44,119 nucleotides of DNA from Phenylobacterium sp. (GTDB lineage Bacteria > Pseudomonadota > Alphaproteobacteria > Caulobacterales > Caulobacteraceae). This document shows, piece after piece, positions 25,816 to 32,265 of this stretch. The notes beneath the pieces were generated by a model. It saw nothing but the letters and a program-made list of their open reading frames with translations. It searched no databases and was not told the origin of the DNA. The DNA is taken from positions 1-44,119 of the forward strand of contig NZ_JAUXSP010000022.1 in the NCBI RefSeq assembly GCF_030679875.1, in the 5' to 3' direction. Numbering within the stretch: position 1 is the first letter of the stretch; the number at the start of each line of letters is the position of its first letter. Made by a program: the position numbers and the translations under genes.

Positions 25816-26268
25816 ATGAGATTTCCCACAAGGCATGTGGCGATCAGTGGGCTGTGTCTGGCCGGCGTCGTGGCGCTAGGCGGCTGTCAGGCTTGGCGCG
25901 GCGGGTGGGCGCAGGACAGCCGTTGCGAGCCAGTCACGGCTGAGATCTATTTCGAGCCCAACTCCGCAGAACTGGGTCCCGAGGCGCGCGGACTGATCTC
26001 GGCCACGGCTGAACGGTCCGATGGGTGTAGGGTGGAATCCGTGGAGGTTCTTGGCCTGGCCGATGCGACCGGTGCGGCCGATATGAATCAAGCGCTGTCC
26101 GAGGCCAGGGCCACGGCGGTGACCGCTGCCCTCGCTCAGGCAGGGCTCCCTGCGGCGGCCTTCAATACCCAGGCCGCAGGTCAACTGAACGCCGTCACCG
26201 CCGATGGCGTGGATCGCCCGATGCGTCGCCGTGTGGAGATTGTGCTTCGCCTGGCCCGCACAGACTGA
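25816..26268 (+). CDS. Small OmpA-domain lipoprotein
   Basis: 150-aa outer-membrane lipoprotein. The signal ends VALGGCQAW (lipobox Cys 24). An OmpA-like peptidoglycan-binding domain occupies the rest: AEIYFEPNSAELGPEARG, VEVLGLADATGAADMNQALSEARA, and MRRRVEIVL at the end. It is compact, without the glycine zipper of the 976-1650 protein. GGAGGGG lies just before the ATG. No promoter match was seen between the preceding terminator and the start, so its promoter lies in 25768-25800 or it depends on read-through. Confidence 0.87.
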   Translation: MRFPTRHVAISGLCLAGVVALGGCQAWRGGWAQDSRCEPVTAEIYFEPNSAELGPEARGLISATAERSDGCRVESVEVLGLADATGAADMNQALSEARATAVTAALAQAGLPAAAFNTQAAGQLNAVTADGVDRPMRRRVEIVLRLARTD

Positions 26269-26290
26269 CTGGCGGATACAGAAAAGAGAA

Positions 26291-26314
26291 TGGCGGACCC
26301 GGGAGGGTCCGCCA
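26291..26314. terminator. Hairpin after the OmpA lipoprotein gene
   Basis: Perfect 10-bp stem TGGCGGACCC/GGGTCCGCCA (26291-26300 and 26305-26314) with a 4-base loop, 22 bases after the stop. No T tract follows on the plus strand. On the minus strand a pyrimidine-rich TTCTCTTTTC follows. It could be a terminator or a 3' stabilising hairpin. Confidence 0.55.
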
Positions 26315-26342
26315 AAGTGGGTATCATCGAGAAAAGGGGGGG

Positions 26343-26408
26343 TGCGGAGGCAGCAGGCTGGCGGAGTATCGCCAGCCTCAAGTCGGGGGGGGCGTCGCCG
26401 CCTCCGCA
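26343..26408. ncRNA. Candidate structured RNA (nested hairpins)
   Basis: Outer perfect 9-bp arms TGCGGAGGC/GCCTCCGCA (26343-26351 and 26400-26408) enclose a perfect 9-bp hairpin AGGCTGGCG/CGCCAGCCT (26355-26363 and 26370-26378). It sits in the 307-base gap 26269-26575. I know no family with this shape. The call rests on pairing alone, and neither strand nor promoter can be assigned. Confidence 0.3.
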
Positions 26409-26501
26409 GGTTGAATAACTCGCCCACGCCTCGCCCGTTCCCGACCGCCGAAAGTTTTTTTCAACGCGGGCCAGAGCGCGATGGCGCACAGCGCGCCGCG
26501 T

Positions 26502-26526
26502 GGAACGGAGAAGCTTTGCCGACGTT
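26502..26526 (+). promoter_or_regulatory. EcfG-type general stress promoter for the small-protein operon
   Basis: GGAAC (26502-26506), 16 bases, CGTT (26523-26526), a perfect consensus about 50 bases before ATG 26576. Confidence 0.8.
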
Positions 26527-26575
26527 CTAACCCACAACAGCCAAGCCTGAGGCTGCGCCAATTGCGGGTTCGACG

Positions 26576-26788
26576 ATGATCAGAGGCTATATGGCCGCCC
26601 ACGGCGGGCTCGCCTATCTGGAGACGCCCTCCGGGCGGGCGCGCCGTACGCAACGGCGGCTGGCCGCCGTTGCAGCCATTCTCAGCATGGCCAGCGCCAC
26701 CGCCCTTCTCGGCGCGATGGCCGACAGTGATCGCGCCGTCGCAGGCGCGCCGCCCGCGGCGGGCCCGCTCAACTTCATCCGCTTCTAG
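26576..26788 (+). CDS. Small membrane or exported protein of unknown function
   Basis: 70 aa. A basic stretch (GRARRTQRRL, about 20-29) precedes a moderately hydrophobic segment (AAVAAILSMASATALLGAMA, about 30-49) and a short alanine/proline tail. I do not recognise the family. Support for it being a gene: a perfect EcfG promoter 50 bases upstream, and a second small gene 13 bases downstream with a clear ribosome-binding site. The start lacks a strong Shine-Dalgarno sequence; ATG 26591 (MAAHGGLAYLE) is an alternative. Confidence 0.6.
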   Translation: MIRGYMAAHGGLAYLETPSGRARRTQRRLAAVAAILSMASATALLGAMADSDRAVAGAPPAAGPLNFIRF

Positions 26789-26801
26789 CCAAGGAAATCC
26801 G

Positions 26802-27086
26802 ATGGCCAACATGCAAGACGAGACCCCGCCGAAAGTGCCCGCCACGCCCGCGCGCCAAGGCGCCCTGGGCAAGCCTGTGATGGTCGTCCTACTGGTGTCG
26901 GTCACCCTGGCCTTCGTGGGCCTGATGGCCGCGTGGCTATTCCGCGCCGACGATCTCGCAGAGGGGGACGCCCATGCCGGCCGTCAGGCCAGCGATGCGG
27001 CCCTGTTCGAGCAGGATGCGCCGGCCCCGCGCATACCCGAGGCGGATGGCCCGGCGGGGCCCACCACCCAGCCACCCCCAACCTAG
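26802..27086 (+). CDS. Single-pass membrane protein of unknown function
   Basis: 94 aa, starting MANMQDETPPKVPATP. One transmembrane segment (about 26-46, VMVVLLVSVTLAFVGLMAAWLF) is followed by an acidic, proline-rich tail likely to face the periplasm. ATG 26802 follows AAGGA at 26791-26795. It should be co-transcribed with the 70-aa gene from the EcfG promoter, and a 13-bp hairpin ends the unit. I do not recognise the family. Confidence 0.7.
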   Translation: MANMQDETPPKVPATPARQGALGKPVMVVLLVSVTLAFVGLMAAWLFRADDLAEGDAHAGRQASDAALFEQDAPAPRIPEADGPAGPTTQPPPT

Positions 27087-27098
27087 ATTTGAATCGAA

Positions 27099-27129
27099 AC
27101 AGGGCCCGAACGGATGGTTCGGGCCCTGT
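27099..27129. terminator. Bidirectional terminator hairpin between convergent small genes
   Basis: Perfect 13-bp stem (27099-27111 and 27117-27129) with a 5-base loop, between the stop of the 94-aa gene (27086) and the stop of the convergent DUF1328 gene (27175). T tracts are poor on both sides, so termination strength is uncertain. Confidence 0.7.
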
Positions 27130-27174
27130 CATCTATGGCGTGTTTCCCGTCTTAACTGGGTCTACCGGGCGCCG

Positions 27175-27348
27175 TCAGACGACAGACTGTCCCCGCAGGG
27201 CCCTGACAACAAAGCTGGCCACCAGCAGGACCAGAAAAACGACGAAGAGCACCTTGGCGACGGTCGCCGCCAAGCCAGCCAGGCCCATGAAGCCCAGATA
27301 ACCCGCCGCCAGCGCCAGTACCGCAAAAACTATAGCCCAACCAAGCAT
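27175..27348 (-). CDS. DUF1328 small membrane protein
   Basis: 57-aa protein beginning MLGWAIVFAVLALAAGYLGF, followed by a second hydrophobic segment with the pattern VAKVLFVVFLVLLVASFVV, the hallmark of the DUF1328 (YtjA-like) family, then a short basic tail (RALRGQSVV). Two transmembrane helices, function unknown. AGGA lies about 9 bases before the ATG on the minus strand. A perfect EcfG promoter lies at 27407-27432, so it is a likely stress gene, monocistronic and ending at the hairpin 27099-27129. The 62-aa frame on the same strand at 27152-27340 is an out-of-frame shadow. Confidence 0.92.
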   Translation of the reverse strand: MLGWAIVFAVLALAAGYLGFMGLAGLAATVAKVLFVVFLVLLVASFVVRALRGQSVV

Positions 27349-27406
27349 GCCGTCATTCCTCAGCTTGTTGACTCAGGGACGGCCTCAAGCGCCGCCATGG
27401 GCCTCA

Positions 27407-27432
27407 AACGTGTAGGCATGACGTGCCGTTCC
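27407..27432 (-). promoter_or_regulatory. EcfG-type general stress promoter for the DUF1328 gene
   Basis: Minus strand: GGAAC (27432-27428), 17 bases, CGTT (27410-27407), a perfect consensus. The expected transcript starts near 27400, about 50 bases before the ATG at 27348. Confidence 0.8.
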
Positions 27433-27531
27433 CGACATCGCCCGGCCGAGGTCGTGCAGCGAGAGGCGGGGCGCTCCCCGATCCGAAGATGTCGGATCGA
27501 AAAGCACCCACACTCTAATGACGCCCGAGCC

Positions 27532-27560
27532 CTCCGGCCTGACTCTCAATCAGGCCGGAG
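27532..27560. terminator. Hairpin after phyR
   Basis: Perfect 11-bp stem CTCCGGCCTGA/TCAGGCCGGAG (27532-27542 and 27550-27560) with a 7-base loop, starting five bases past the phyR stop. No T tract follows on the minus strand, so this may be a weak terminator or a 3' stabilising hairpin. Confidence 0.55.
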
Positions 27561-27565
27561 ATCGC

Positions 27566-28366
27566 CTAGGCGGCGGCCTTCGCCTTGCGGCGGGGATGGA
27601 AGAAGAGCGCCTGACCGATAGCCGCCTTTACCGTTTCCGGCTGGAACGGCTTGGTGATCAGGAAGGTCGGCTCTGGGCGTTCACCGGTGAGCAAACGCTC
27701 GGGGAAGGCGGTGATGAAGATCACCGGCACATCCAGTTCGGCGAGGATGTCCTTGACCGCGTCGATACCTGACGAGCCGTCCGCCAATTGGATGTCGGCC
27801 AGGACGAGCCCAGGACGGTTGCGGCCGACGGCGTCGACCGCCTCGGTGCGCGTGGCGGCGATGTCCACCACCGTGTGACCCAGTTCCTTCACCAAGGCTT
27901 CAATGTCAGCGGCGATCACCGGCTCATCCTCAATGATGAGGACATCGGTGGCCAGCTCCGCATCGATCTCAGACTGGGCTTCGGAGATGAGCGCACCAAC
28001 TTCGTCGAAGGTCGCGCCCAGGATTTGAGCCGTCTCGCTGGGCGTAAAGCCTTCGAGCGCCGTCAGCAGGAAAGCCTGCCGCGAACGCGGCGCAATGCGC
28101 ATCAGACGCGTATTGGCGTCGTCATCCCCACCATCGCCGACAGAAGGCGACTCCAGCTGGGCGCCAGTGGAGCACCAGATGGTGTGGAACACGTGATAGA
28201 GCGCAACCCGCGGGGTCAACCCCGCCTCAAGGACCTTCTCACCCGCGGCGAGGGCCTCAAGGGCCACGCGGACGTAGTGATCGCCTGTGGTTTGATCGCC
28301 GGTAAGCGCACGCGCATAGCGCCGGACATAAGGCAGATGCGGCGCCAGTCGGGCTAGAAGACTCAA
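27566..28366 (-). CDS. phyR: General stress response anti-anti-sigma response regulator PhyR
   Basis: 266-aa partner-switch regulator. An N-terminal EcfG-like sigma domain (1-135: SLLARLAPHLPYVRRYARAL, then PRSRQAFLLTALEGFTPSETAQILG) is fused to a receiver (about 140-260) with phospho-acceptor D191 (LVLADIQLADG) and the TKPF lysine. When phosphorylated, the sigma-like domain binds NepR and frees the sigma factor EcfG. The start is a TTG at 28366 preceded by GGGAGGGG; it gives the usual 266-residue length. The frame continues upstream to 28633, but that would cross both promoters. The gene diverges from nepR-ecfG-phyK and has its own EcfG promoter, giving positive feedback. Confidence 0.96.
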   Translation of the reverse strand: MSLLARLAPHLPYVRRYARALTGDQTTGDHYVRVALEALAAGEKVLEAGLTPRVALYHVFHTIWCSTGAQLESPSVGDGGDDDANTRLMRIAPRSRQAFLLTALEGFTPSETAQILGATFDEVGALISEAQSEIDAELATDVLIIEDEPVIAADIEALVKELGHTVVDIAATRTEAVDAVGRNRPGLVLADIQLADGSSGIDAVKDILAELDVPVIFITAFPERLLTGERPEPTFLITKPFQPETVKAAIGQALFFHPRRKAKAAA

Positions 28367-28443
28367 TGACCCCTCCCGTAGAGACAAGGATGAACACGCG
28401 ATCGCCCCAACTGCGAACGCGCTTGCACCCATCAACGGCACAA

Positions 28444-28468
28444 AACGCCTCGGGAGGGAACCGGTTCC
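28444..28468 (-). promoter_or_regulatory. EcfG-type promoter of phyR
   Basis: Minus strand: GGAAC (28468-28464), 16 bases, CGTT (28447-28444), a perfect consensus about 78 bases before the TTG start. It overlaps the nepR promoter on the other strand. Confidence 0.85.
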
Positions 28469-28482
28469 CCTGGTTTGGCGTT
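28457..28482 (+). promoter_or_regulatory. EcfG-type promoter of nepR-ecfG-phyK
   Basis: GGAAC (28457-28461), 17 bases, CGTT (28479-28482), a perfect consensus. Its -35 box and that of the phyR promoter together make the palindrome GGAACCGGTTCC (28457-28468), one more base pair on each side matching. Confidence 0.85.
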
Positions 28483-28545
28483 TTCGACATTCAAAGATCG
28501 GGCGGCTTGCGCTAGCCCGATGGAACTCCACGGGGGGCCGGGCGT

Positions 28546-28800
28546 TTGAGCGATCAGAATGACAACATGAAGGGGCGTCCACTGCCACCGCGGGACGCCG
28601 GGGATATGATCGAACACCAATCCGAACACCCATCGGTCGGGCCGGAGTTGAGCGCCGCAGCGCTCGACGAGGCGCGCCTGCGCCAGCAGGCCATCGGCGT
28701 TCGCCTTCGACAGATGTTCGACGAGGTGGTCAACGAGCCGGTCCCTGACGAATTTCTCGATATCCTGCGTCGCGCTGACAAGTCGTCGGAGCAGAGCTAA
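28546..28800 (+). CDS. nepR: Anti-sigma factor NepR
   Basis: 84-aa (from TTG 28546) anti-sigma factor that holds EcfG inactive until phosphorylated PhyR captures it. The conserved NepR core is at about 50-77: GVRLRQMFDEVVNEPVPDEFLDIL. The disordered N terminus is normal. TTG 28546 has a G-rich stretch at about 10 bases; the alternative ATG 28567 lacks a ribosome-binding site. The last base of its stop is the first base of the ecfG ATG, so the two are coupled. Confidence 0.93.
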   Translation: MSDQNDNMKGRPLPPRDAGDMIEHQSEHPSVGPELSAAALDEARLRQQAIGVRLRQMFDEVVNEPVPDEFLDILRRADKSSEQS

Positions 28801-29393
28801 TGGTGGACCGCAGCCCCCGGGACCCGGCCCTCGACAACGCATTCAAGGCTGAAATCGTCACCCTGATCCCTCATTTGCGCGCCTTTGCTCGCACCCTGTG
28901 TGGTGACGCGACGGCGGCTGATGACCTGGCGCAGGACGCCATGATGAAGGCGTGGGACGCCCGCGCCAGCTTCCAGATGGGGACCAATATGAAGGCCTGG
29001 ACCTTCATGATCCTCCGCAACCAGTTTTATTCTGAGAAGCGCCGGTCCTGGCGCCAGAGCCAGCTCGACCAGGAAGCTGCTGAACGGACCCTGGTGGCGG
29101 TCGATGACCCCGAAGCGCCCGTGGCCCTCGATGAGCTTCGCCTCAGCCTTGGCATGTTACCGCCAGAACAGCGCGAGGCCCTGATTCTGGTGGGGGCCGG
29201 CGGTTTCGCCTACGAGGAAGCAGCCGAGATCTGCGGCGTAGCGGTCGGCACCGTCAAGAGCCGGGTCAGCCGGGCGCGGCGCGCCCTTCAGGTCATTCTC
29301 GAAGCTGGCGCCTATGACCGTGACGGCGGGGCGGCGGGCGACGCCATGCGGTCTATTCTGGCCGATGCCGAGCGACTCAGCACCGCACGCTGA
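28800..29393 (+). CDS. ecfG: General stress response ECF sigma factor EcfG (SigT)
   Basis: 197-aa ECF sigma factor of the EcfG group, which directs RNA polymerase to GGAAC-N16/17-CGTT promoters. Sigma region 2 is at about 15-85 (HLRAFARTLCGDATAADDLAQDAMMKAWD, NMKAWTFMILRNQFYSEKRR), and region 4 at about 115-175 (GMLPPEQREALILVGAGGFAYEEAAEICG, GTVKSRVSRARRAL). The ATG overlaps the nepR stop by one base. The operon promoter is itself an EcfG site, so the gene is autoregulated. Named sigT in Caulobacter. Confidence 0.96.
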   Translation: MVDRSPRDPALDNAFKAEIVTLIPHLRAFARTLCGDATAADDLAQDAMMKAWDARASFQMGTNMKAWTFMILRNQFYSEKRRSWRQSQLDQEAAERTLVAVDDPEAPVALDELRLSLGMLPPEQREALILVGAGGFAYEEAAEICGVAVGTVKSRVSRARRALQVILEAGAYDRDGGAAGDAMRSILADAERLSTAR

Positions 29394-29413
29394 CGGCCCG
29401 GGGGGGCCTGGTC

Positions 29414-31123
29414 ATGAACGGCGATCCCTGGGCCTCATTGGGCACCATACGCGTACGTCTCATCGCCGCCATGGCGGCGGCGCTGCTTCCGGTCCTGATC
29501 CTGGGCGCCATCCAGACGGCGCTGGCTTTCAACCACGAGGCTGAGCGGGTGCGCGAGACCTTGGGATCGGCGGCGCAGCGCAGCGCGGCTGACGCCCGGG
29601 CTCGGATGGAATCCGCCGACATTCTATTGGAGACGCTGGCCCCAGGATCGGTCGGTTTCGCCTGCGCCCAGAGGCTGTCCGAGGTCACCGCCCGCATTCC
29701 TGGCTATGACAATCTCATTCGCTTTGACCGTTCGGGCCGCGTGGCCTGCGCCGCCAGCACGGTGCCCGCTGACGCCGGCCGGGCCGAGCGGCCGTGGTTC
29801 CGCCAGGTTCAAGGCACGGGCGATATGGTGATCACCCGCGACCCGGGGGTCTCCTACTCAGATCAACCTGCCCTGATGGCTGTGGTGCCGGCCTATAATG
29901 CGGCCGGCGAGTTTGACGGCGCCCTGGCGGCCATCGTCGCCCTGACCAGCCTGCAGCCCAACACCGCCGCGGCGGCCTTGCCCGAAGGCTCAGAGGTCGC
30001 GCTGCTGGATGCGGCGGGAGAGTATCTGAGCCTGACTGACGCCAGCGCATTCGCCGCCCCGCCGGAGGGTTGGCAGGCCCGCACCCGTTCGGCGGGCTCC
30101 TATGTCTGGTACGCCCAGATTGGCGGGGAGCGCCGGGTGCACATCGCCGCGCCCCTGGTCGGCGAGAGCCTGTTCGTCATTCTGTCGGCAGAGTCCCCCA
30201 GCCTGTTCTCCTGGGCGCGCCTCAATCCCCTGACCGGGCTTGTCCTTCCGCTGCTGACCTTCGCAGTCGTTCTCGGCTCGGTGTTCATCGCCGTGGACCG
30301 GGTGGTGGTGCGCTGGTTGATCTACCTCCAGCGGATCGCAGCCCTCTACGCCCGGGGGCGACTTACCGTCCGCCCGGCCCAGGCCGAGGACATGCCCCTG
30401 GAGATCCGCGACCTGGCCGAGGCGATGGAAAACATGGCCGACGCCATTGTCGGCCGTGACGCCTCCCTGCGGGACTCCCTGGCCCAGAAGGACGCCCTGA
30501 TGCGGGAGATCCATCATCGGGTGAAGAACAACCTGCAGGTCATTTCCAGCCTGCTCAGCATGCAGCAACGGGCCCTGACCGATCCCGGCGCCCGGGCGGC
30601 GATGTCCGACACCCGCCAGCGAATTTCGGCCCTCGCCCTGGTCTATCGCGCCCTCTATCAGGGACCAGACCTGAAGCGGGTGGACCTGCGCCCCTTCCTG
30701 GAAGAGCTGACCGCCCAGCTGGTGGCCGGGGAGTCGATGCACGGTCCGGCGGTGCGGACCGAGTTGCACGCCGACACATTGATGATTGATCCAGATCGGC
30801 TGGCCCCCCTGGCTCTGTTCGCCGTGGAAGCGATCACCAACGCCCAGAAGCATGCCTTTGCCGGGCGCGGGGGCACGCTGAGCGTGGATTTCCGAGTCGG
30901 CGGGGATGAGGCCGTGCTGGAGATCGCCGATGACGGTGAGGCCAGCGACCAGGCCCTGGCGGGAACAGGCGTCGGCCGCACCCTGATGACCGCCTTCGCC
31001 CGCCAGCTTCGCGGTCAGTCGGAGCTCGTGCGCAATGCTGCGGGCGGCGTGACCGTGCGGCTGGTGTTTCCGACGCCACATCCGGCCATCGCCATGGCCG
31101 AAGGGAACTCGCACGGCGTCTGA
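29414..31123 (+). CDS. phyK: Membrane sensor histidine kinase PhyK
   Basis: 569-aa inner-membrane kinase predicted to phosphorylate PhyR. Transmembrane helix 1 is at about 15-37 (RLIAAMAAALLPVLILGAIQ), followed by a Cache/PAS-like periplasmic sensor domain (about 40-270), transmembrane helix 2 at about 276-298, and a HAMP-like linker. The kinase core is HisKA2 type: MREIHHRVKNNLQVISSLLS with the paired H367-H368, then HATPase with FAVEAITNAQKHAF and DDGEAS. It follows ecfG by 20 bases, an arrangement known from Caulobacteraceae. The sensed signal is unknown. An EcfG promoter for the next gene lies inside its last codons. Confidence 0.92.
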   Translation: MNGDPWASLGTIRVRLIAAMAAALLPVLILGAIQTALAFNHEAERVRETLGSAAQRSAADARARMESADILLETLAPGSVGFACAQRLSEVTARIPGYDNLIRFDRSGRVACAASTVPADAGRAERPWFRQVQGTGDMVITRDPGVSYSDQPALMAVVPAYNAAGEFDGALAAIVALTSLQPNTAAAALPEGSEVALLDAAGEYLSLTDASAFAAPPEGWQARTRSAGSYVWYAQIGGERRVHIAAPLVGESLFVILSAESPSLFSWARLNPLTGLVLPLLTFAVVLGSVFIAVDRVVVRWLIYLQRIAALYARGRLTVRPAQAEDMPLEIRDLAEAMENMADAIVGRDASLRDSLAQKDALMREIHHRVKNNLQVISSLLSMQQRALTDPGARAAMSDTRQRISALALVYRALYQGPDLKRVDLRPFLEELTAQLVAGESMHGPAVRTELHADTLMIDPDRLAPLALFAVEAITNAQKHAFAGRGGTLSVDFRVGGDEAVLEIADDGEASDQALAGTGVGRTLMTAFARQLRGQSELVRNAAGGVTVRLVFPTPHPAIAMAEGNSHGV

Positions 31124-31128
31124 CCGTT
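31104..31128 (+). promoter_or_regulatory. EcfG-type general stress promoter for the entericidin-like gene
   Basis: GGAAC (31104-31108), 16 bases, CGTT (31125-31128), a perfect consensus. It straddles the 3' end of phyK, with start predicted about 35 bases before ATG 31171. Confidence 0.8.
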
Positions 31129-31170
31129 AAGCTTGGCGACGCCGCCTTCCAATCAACAATGGAGACCACC

Positions 31171-31308
31171 ATGCGCAAGCTCTTCCTCCTGGCCGCCCTC
31201 ACCGCCAGCCTCGGCATGACCGCCTGCAACACCATTTCCGGCGCCGGCCAGGACGTGGGCGCGGCGGGCGATGCGGTCACCCGCACCGCTGAAGACGCCA
31301 AGAACTAA
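31171..31308 (+). CDS. Entericidin-like small lipoprotein
   Basis: 45-aa lipoprotein. The signal MRKLFLLAALTASLGMTAC ends in a lipobox (Cys 19), followed by NTISGAGQDVGAAGDAV and a short polar tail, the entericidin A/B pattern. The E. coli entericidins are stationary-phase membrane lipoproteins; a toxin-antidote role here is not established. ATG 31171 is preceded by GGAG (31161-31164). It has its own EcfG promoter and a strong terminator. Confidence 0.88.
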   Translation: MRKLFLLAALTASLGMTACNTISGAGQDVGAAGDAVTRTAEDAKN

Positions 31309-31347
31309 GATTGGGAGGCGGCCTGAGGGCCGACTATCCGTCGAAAG

Positions 31348-31383
31348 AGCCCTTCCGCGGGATCGCCGCGGAAGGGCTTTTTT
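31348..31383 (+). terminator. Rho-independent terminator after the entericidin-like gene
   Basis: Perfect 13-bp stem (31348-31360 and 31366-31378), 5-base loop, then T at 31378-31383. It also ends the nepR-ecfG-phyK unit. Confidence 0.92.
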
Positions 31384-31437
31384 GTTTGACGGGTGTGGTT
31401 CGACTACGCGCGCGGTCAGAACCGTCCGACTTGATGC

Positions 31438-32265
31438 TCAGGCCGCCGCGCGGTCTGCGTTTCTCAGCGCATAGAGGCCTGCGACGCCCTCCGCGGGGCT
31501 CAGGGGTTCCGCGCCGGCCACCGGATCCTCGTCGGCGCCAAACAGCACCATTCCGCCAGGATTGAGCGCCGCAGCGAGATTTTCTACGACCTGCCGCTGA
31601 GCCGGTTCGATCATGGCGCCGATCACATTGCGGCAGAAAATCAGGTCGAAGCCCCGGACACGGGACATGTCGCCAATCAGGTTGAGGCGACGCCAGCGGA
31701 TCGCCTGTCGAAGCTGGGGCGATATCACCCACATGTCGTCGATCTTCTCGAAGTGCCGGACGAGACTGCGGATCGGAAGGCCTCTCTGGACCTCAAACTG
31801 GGTGTAGAGGCCGCTCTGGGCCTTCTCGAGCGCGCGCTCCGAGAGGTCTGAGCCGAACAACTCGAACCGGGCGTCTGGCCATTGGCCGGCCATATCGTCG
31901 ACGAGCATGGCGAGGGAGTGGATTTCCTGGCCTGTCCCACAGGCCGCGCTCCAGATGCGGATGGGCTGATCCCTGCGGCGATCAGCCAGCTCTGGCGCCA
32001 GGACGTTGCGGAAATGATCAAAGGCCGACTGGTCGCGGAAGAAGCTGGTGTCGCCGGCGGCCATGGCTTCGACGATCGCCCAGATGAGCCGGTCCTCACG
32101 TCGGGTGCGCAAACCCGTCATCAGGTCGCTGATGCTGTCGAATCCTTCGCGCCGCGCCACGGGGCCCAGGCGGGTTTCCAGAAGATAGTCCTTGGCGGGA
32201 TCCACCTTCTGCCCTGAGCGAGCGGCGCAGAGTTGGGCGACCAGGTCGCGGTCCTCCGGCTTCAT
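31438..32265 (-). CDS. cheR: Chemotaxis protein methyltransferase CheR
   Basis: 275-aa SAM-dependent methyltransferase that methylates glutamates on chemoreceptors. The N-terminal helical CheR domain (about 1-75) is followed by a SAM-binding fold: RIWSAACGTGQEIHSLAM, FELFGSDLSERALEKAQSGLY, and the DLIFCRNVIGAMIEP motif. The start overlaps the receiver stop by four bases (ATGA). No chemoreceptors or other che genes are in the window, so this copy is outside a main chemotaxis cluster; its target may not be a chemoreceptor. Confidence 0.92.
   Translation of the reverse strand: MKPEDRDLVAQLCAARSGQKVDPAKDYLLETRLGPVARREGFDSISDLMTGLRTRREDRLIWAIVEAMAAGDTSFFRDQSAFDHFRNVLAPELADRRRDQPIRIWSAACGTGQEIHSLAMLVDDMAGQWPDARFELFGSDLSERALEKAQSGLYTQFEVQRGLPIRSLVRHFEKIDDMWVISPQLRQAIRWRRLNLIGDMSRVRGFDLIFCRNVIGAMIEPAQRQVVENLAAALNPGGMVLFGADEDPVAGAEPLSPAEGVAGLYALRNADRAAA

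Noticed and set aside
27152..27340. 62-codon minus-strand frame
   Set aside because: It is out of frame with the DUF1328 gene on the same DNA, and its Gly-rich translation resembles nothing.
28367..28633. Upstream extension of the phyR frame
   Set aside because: It crosses both divergent promoters and would make the protein 89 residues longer than the family length.
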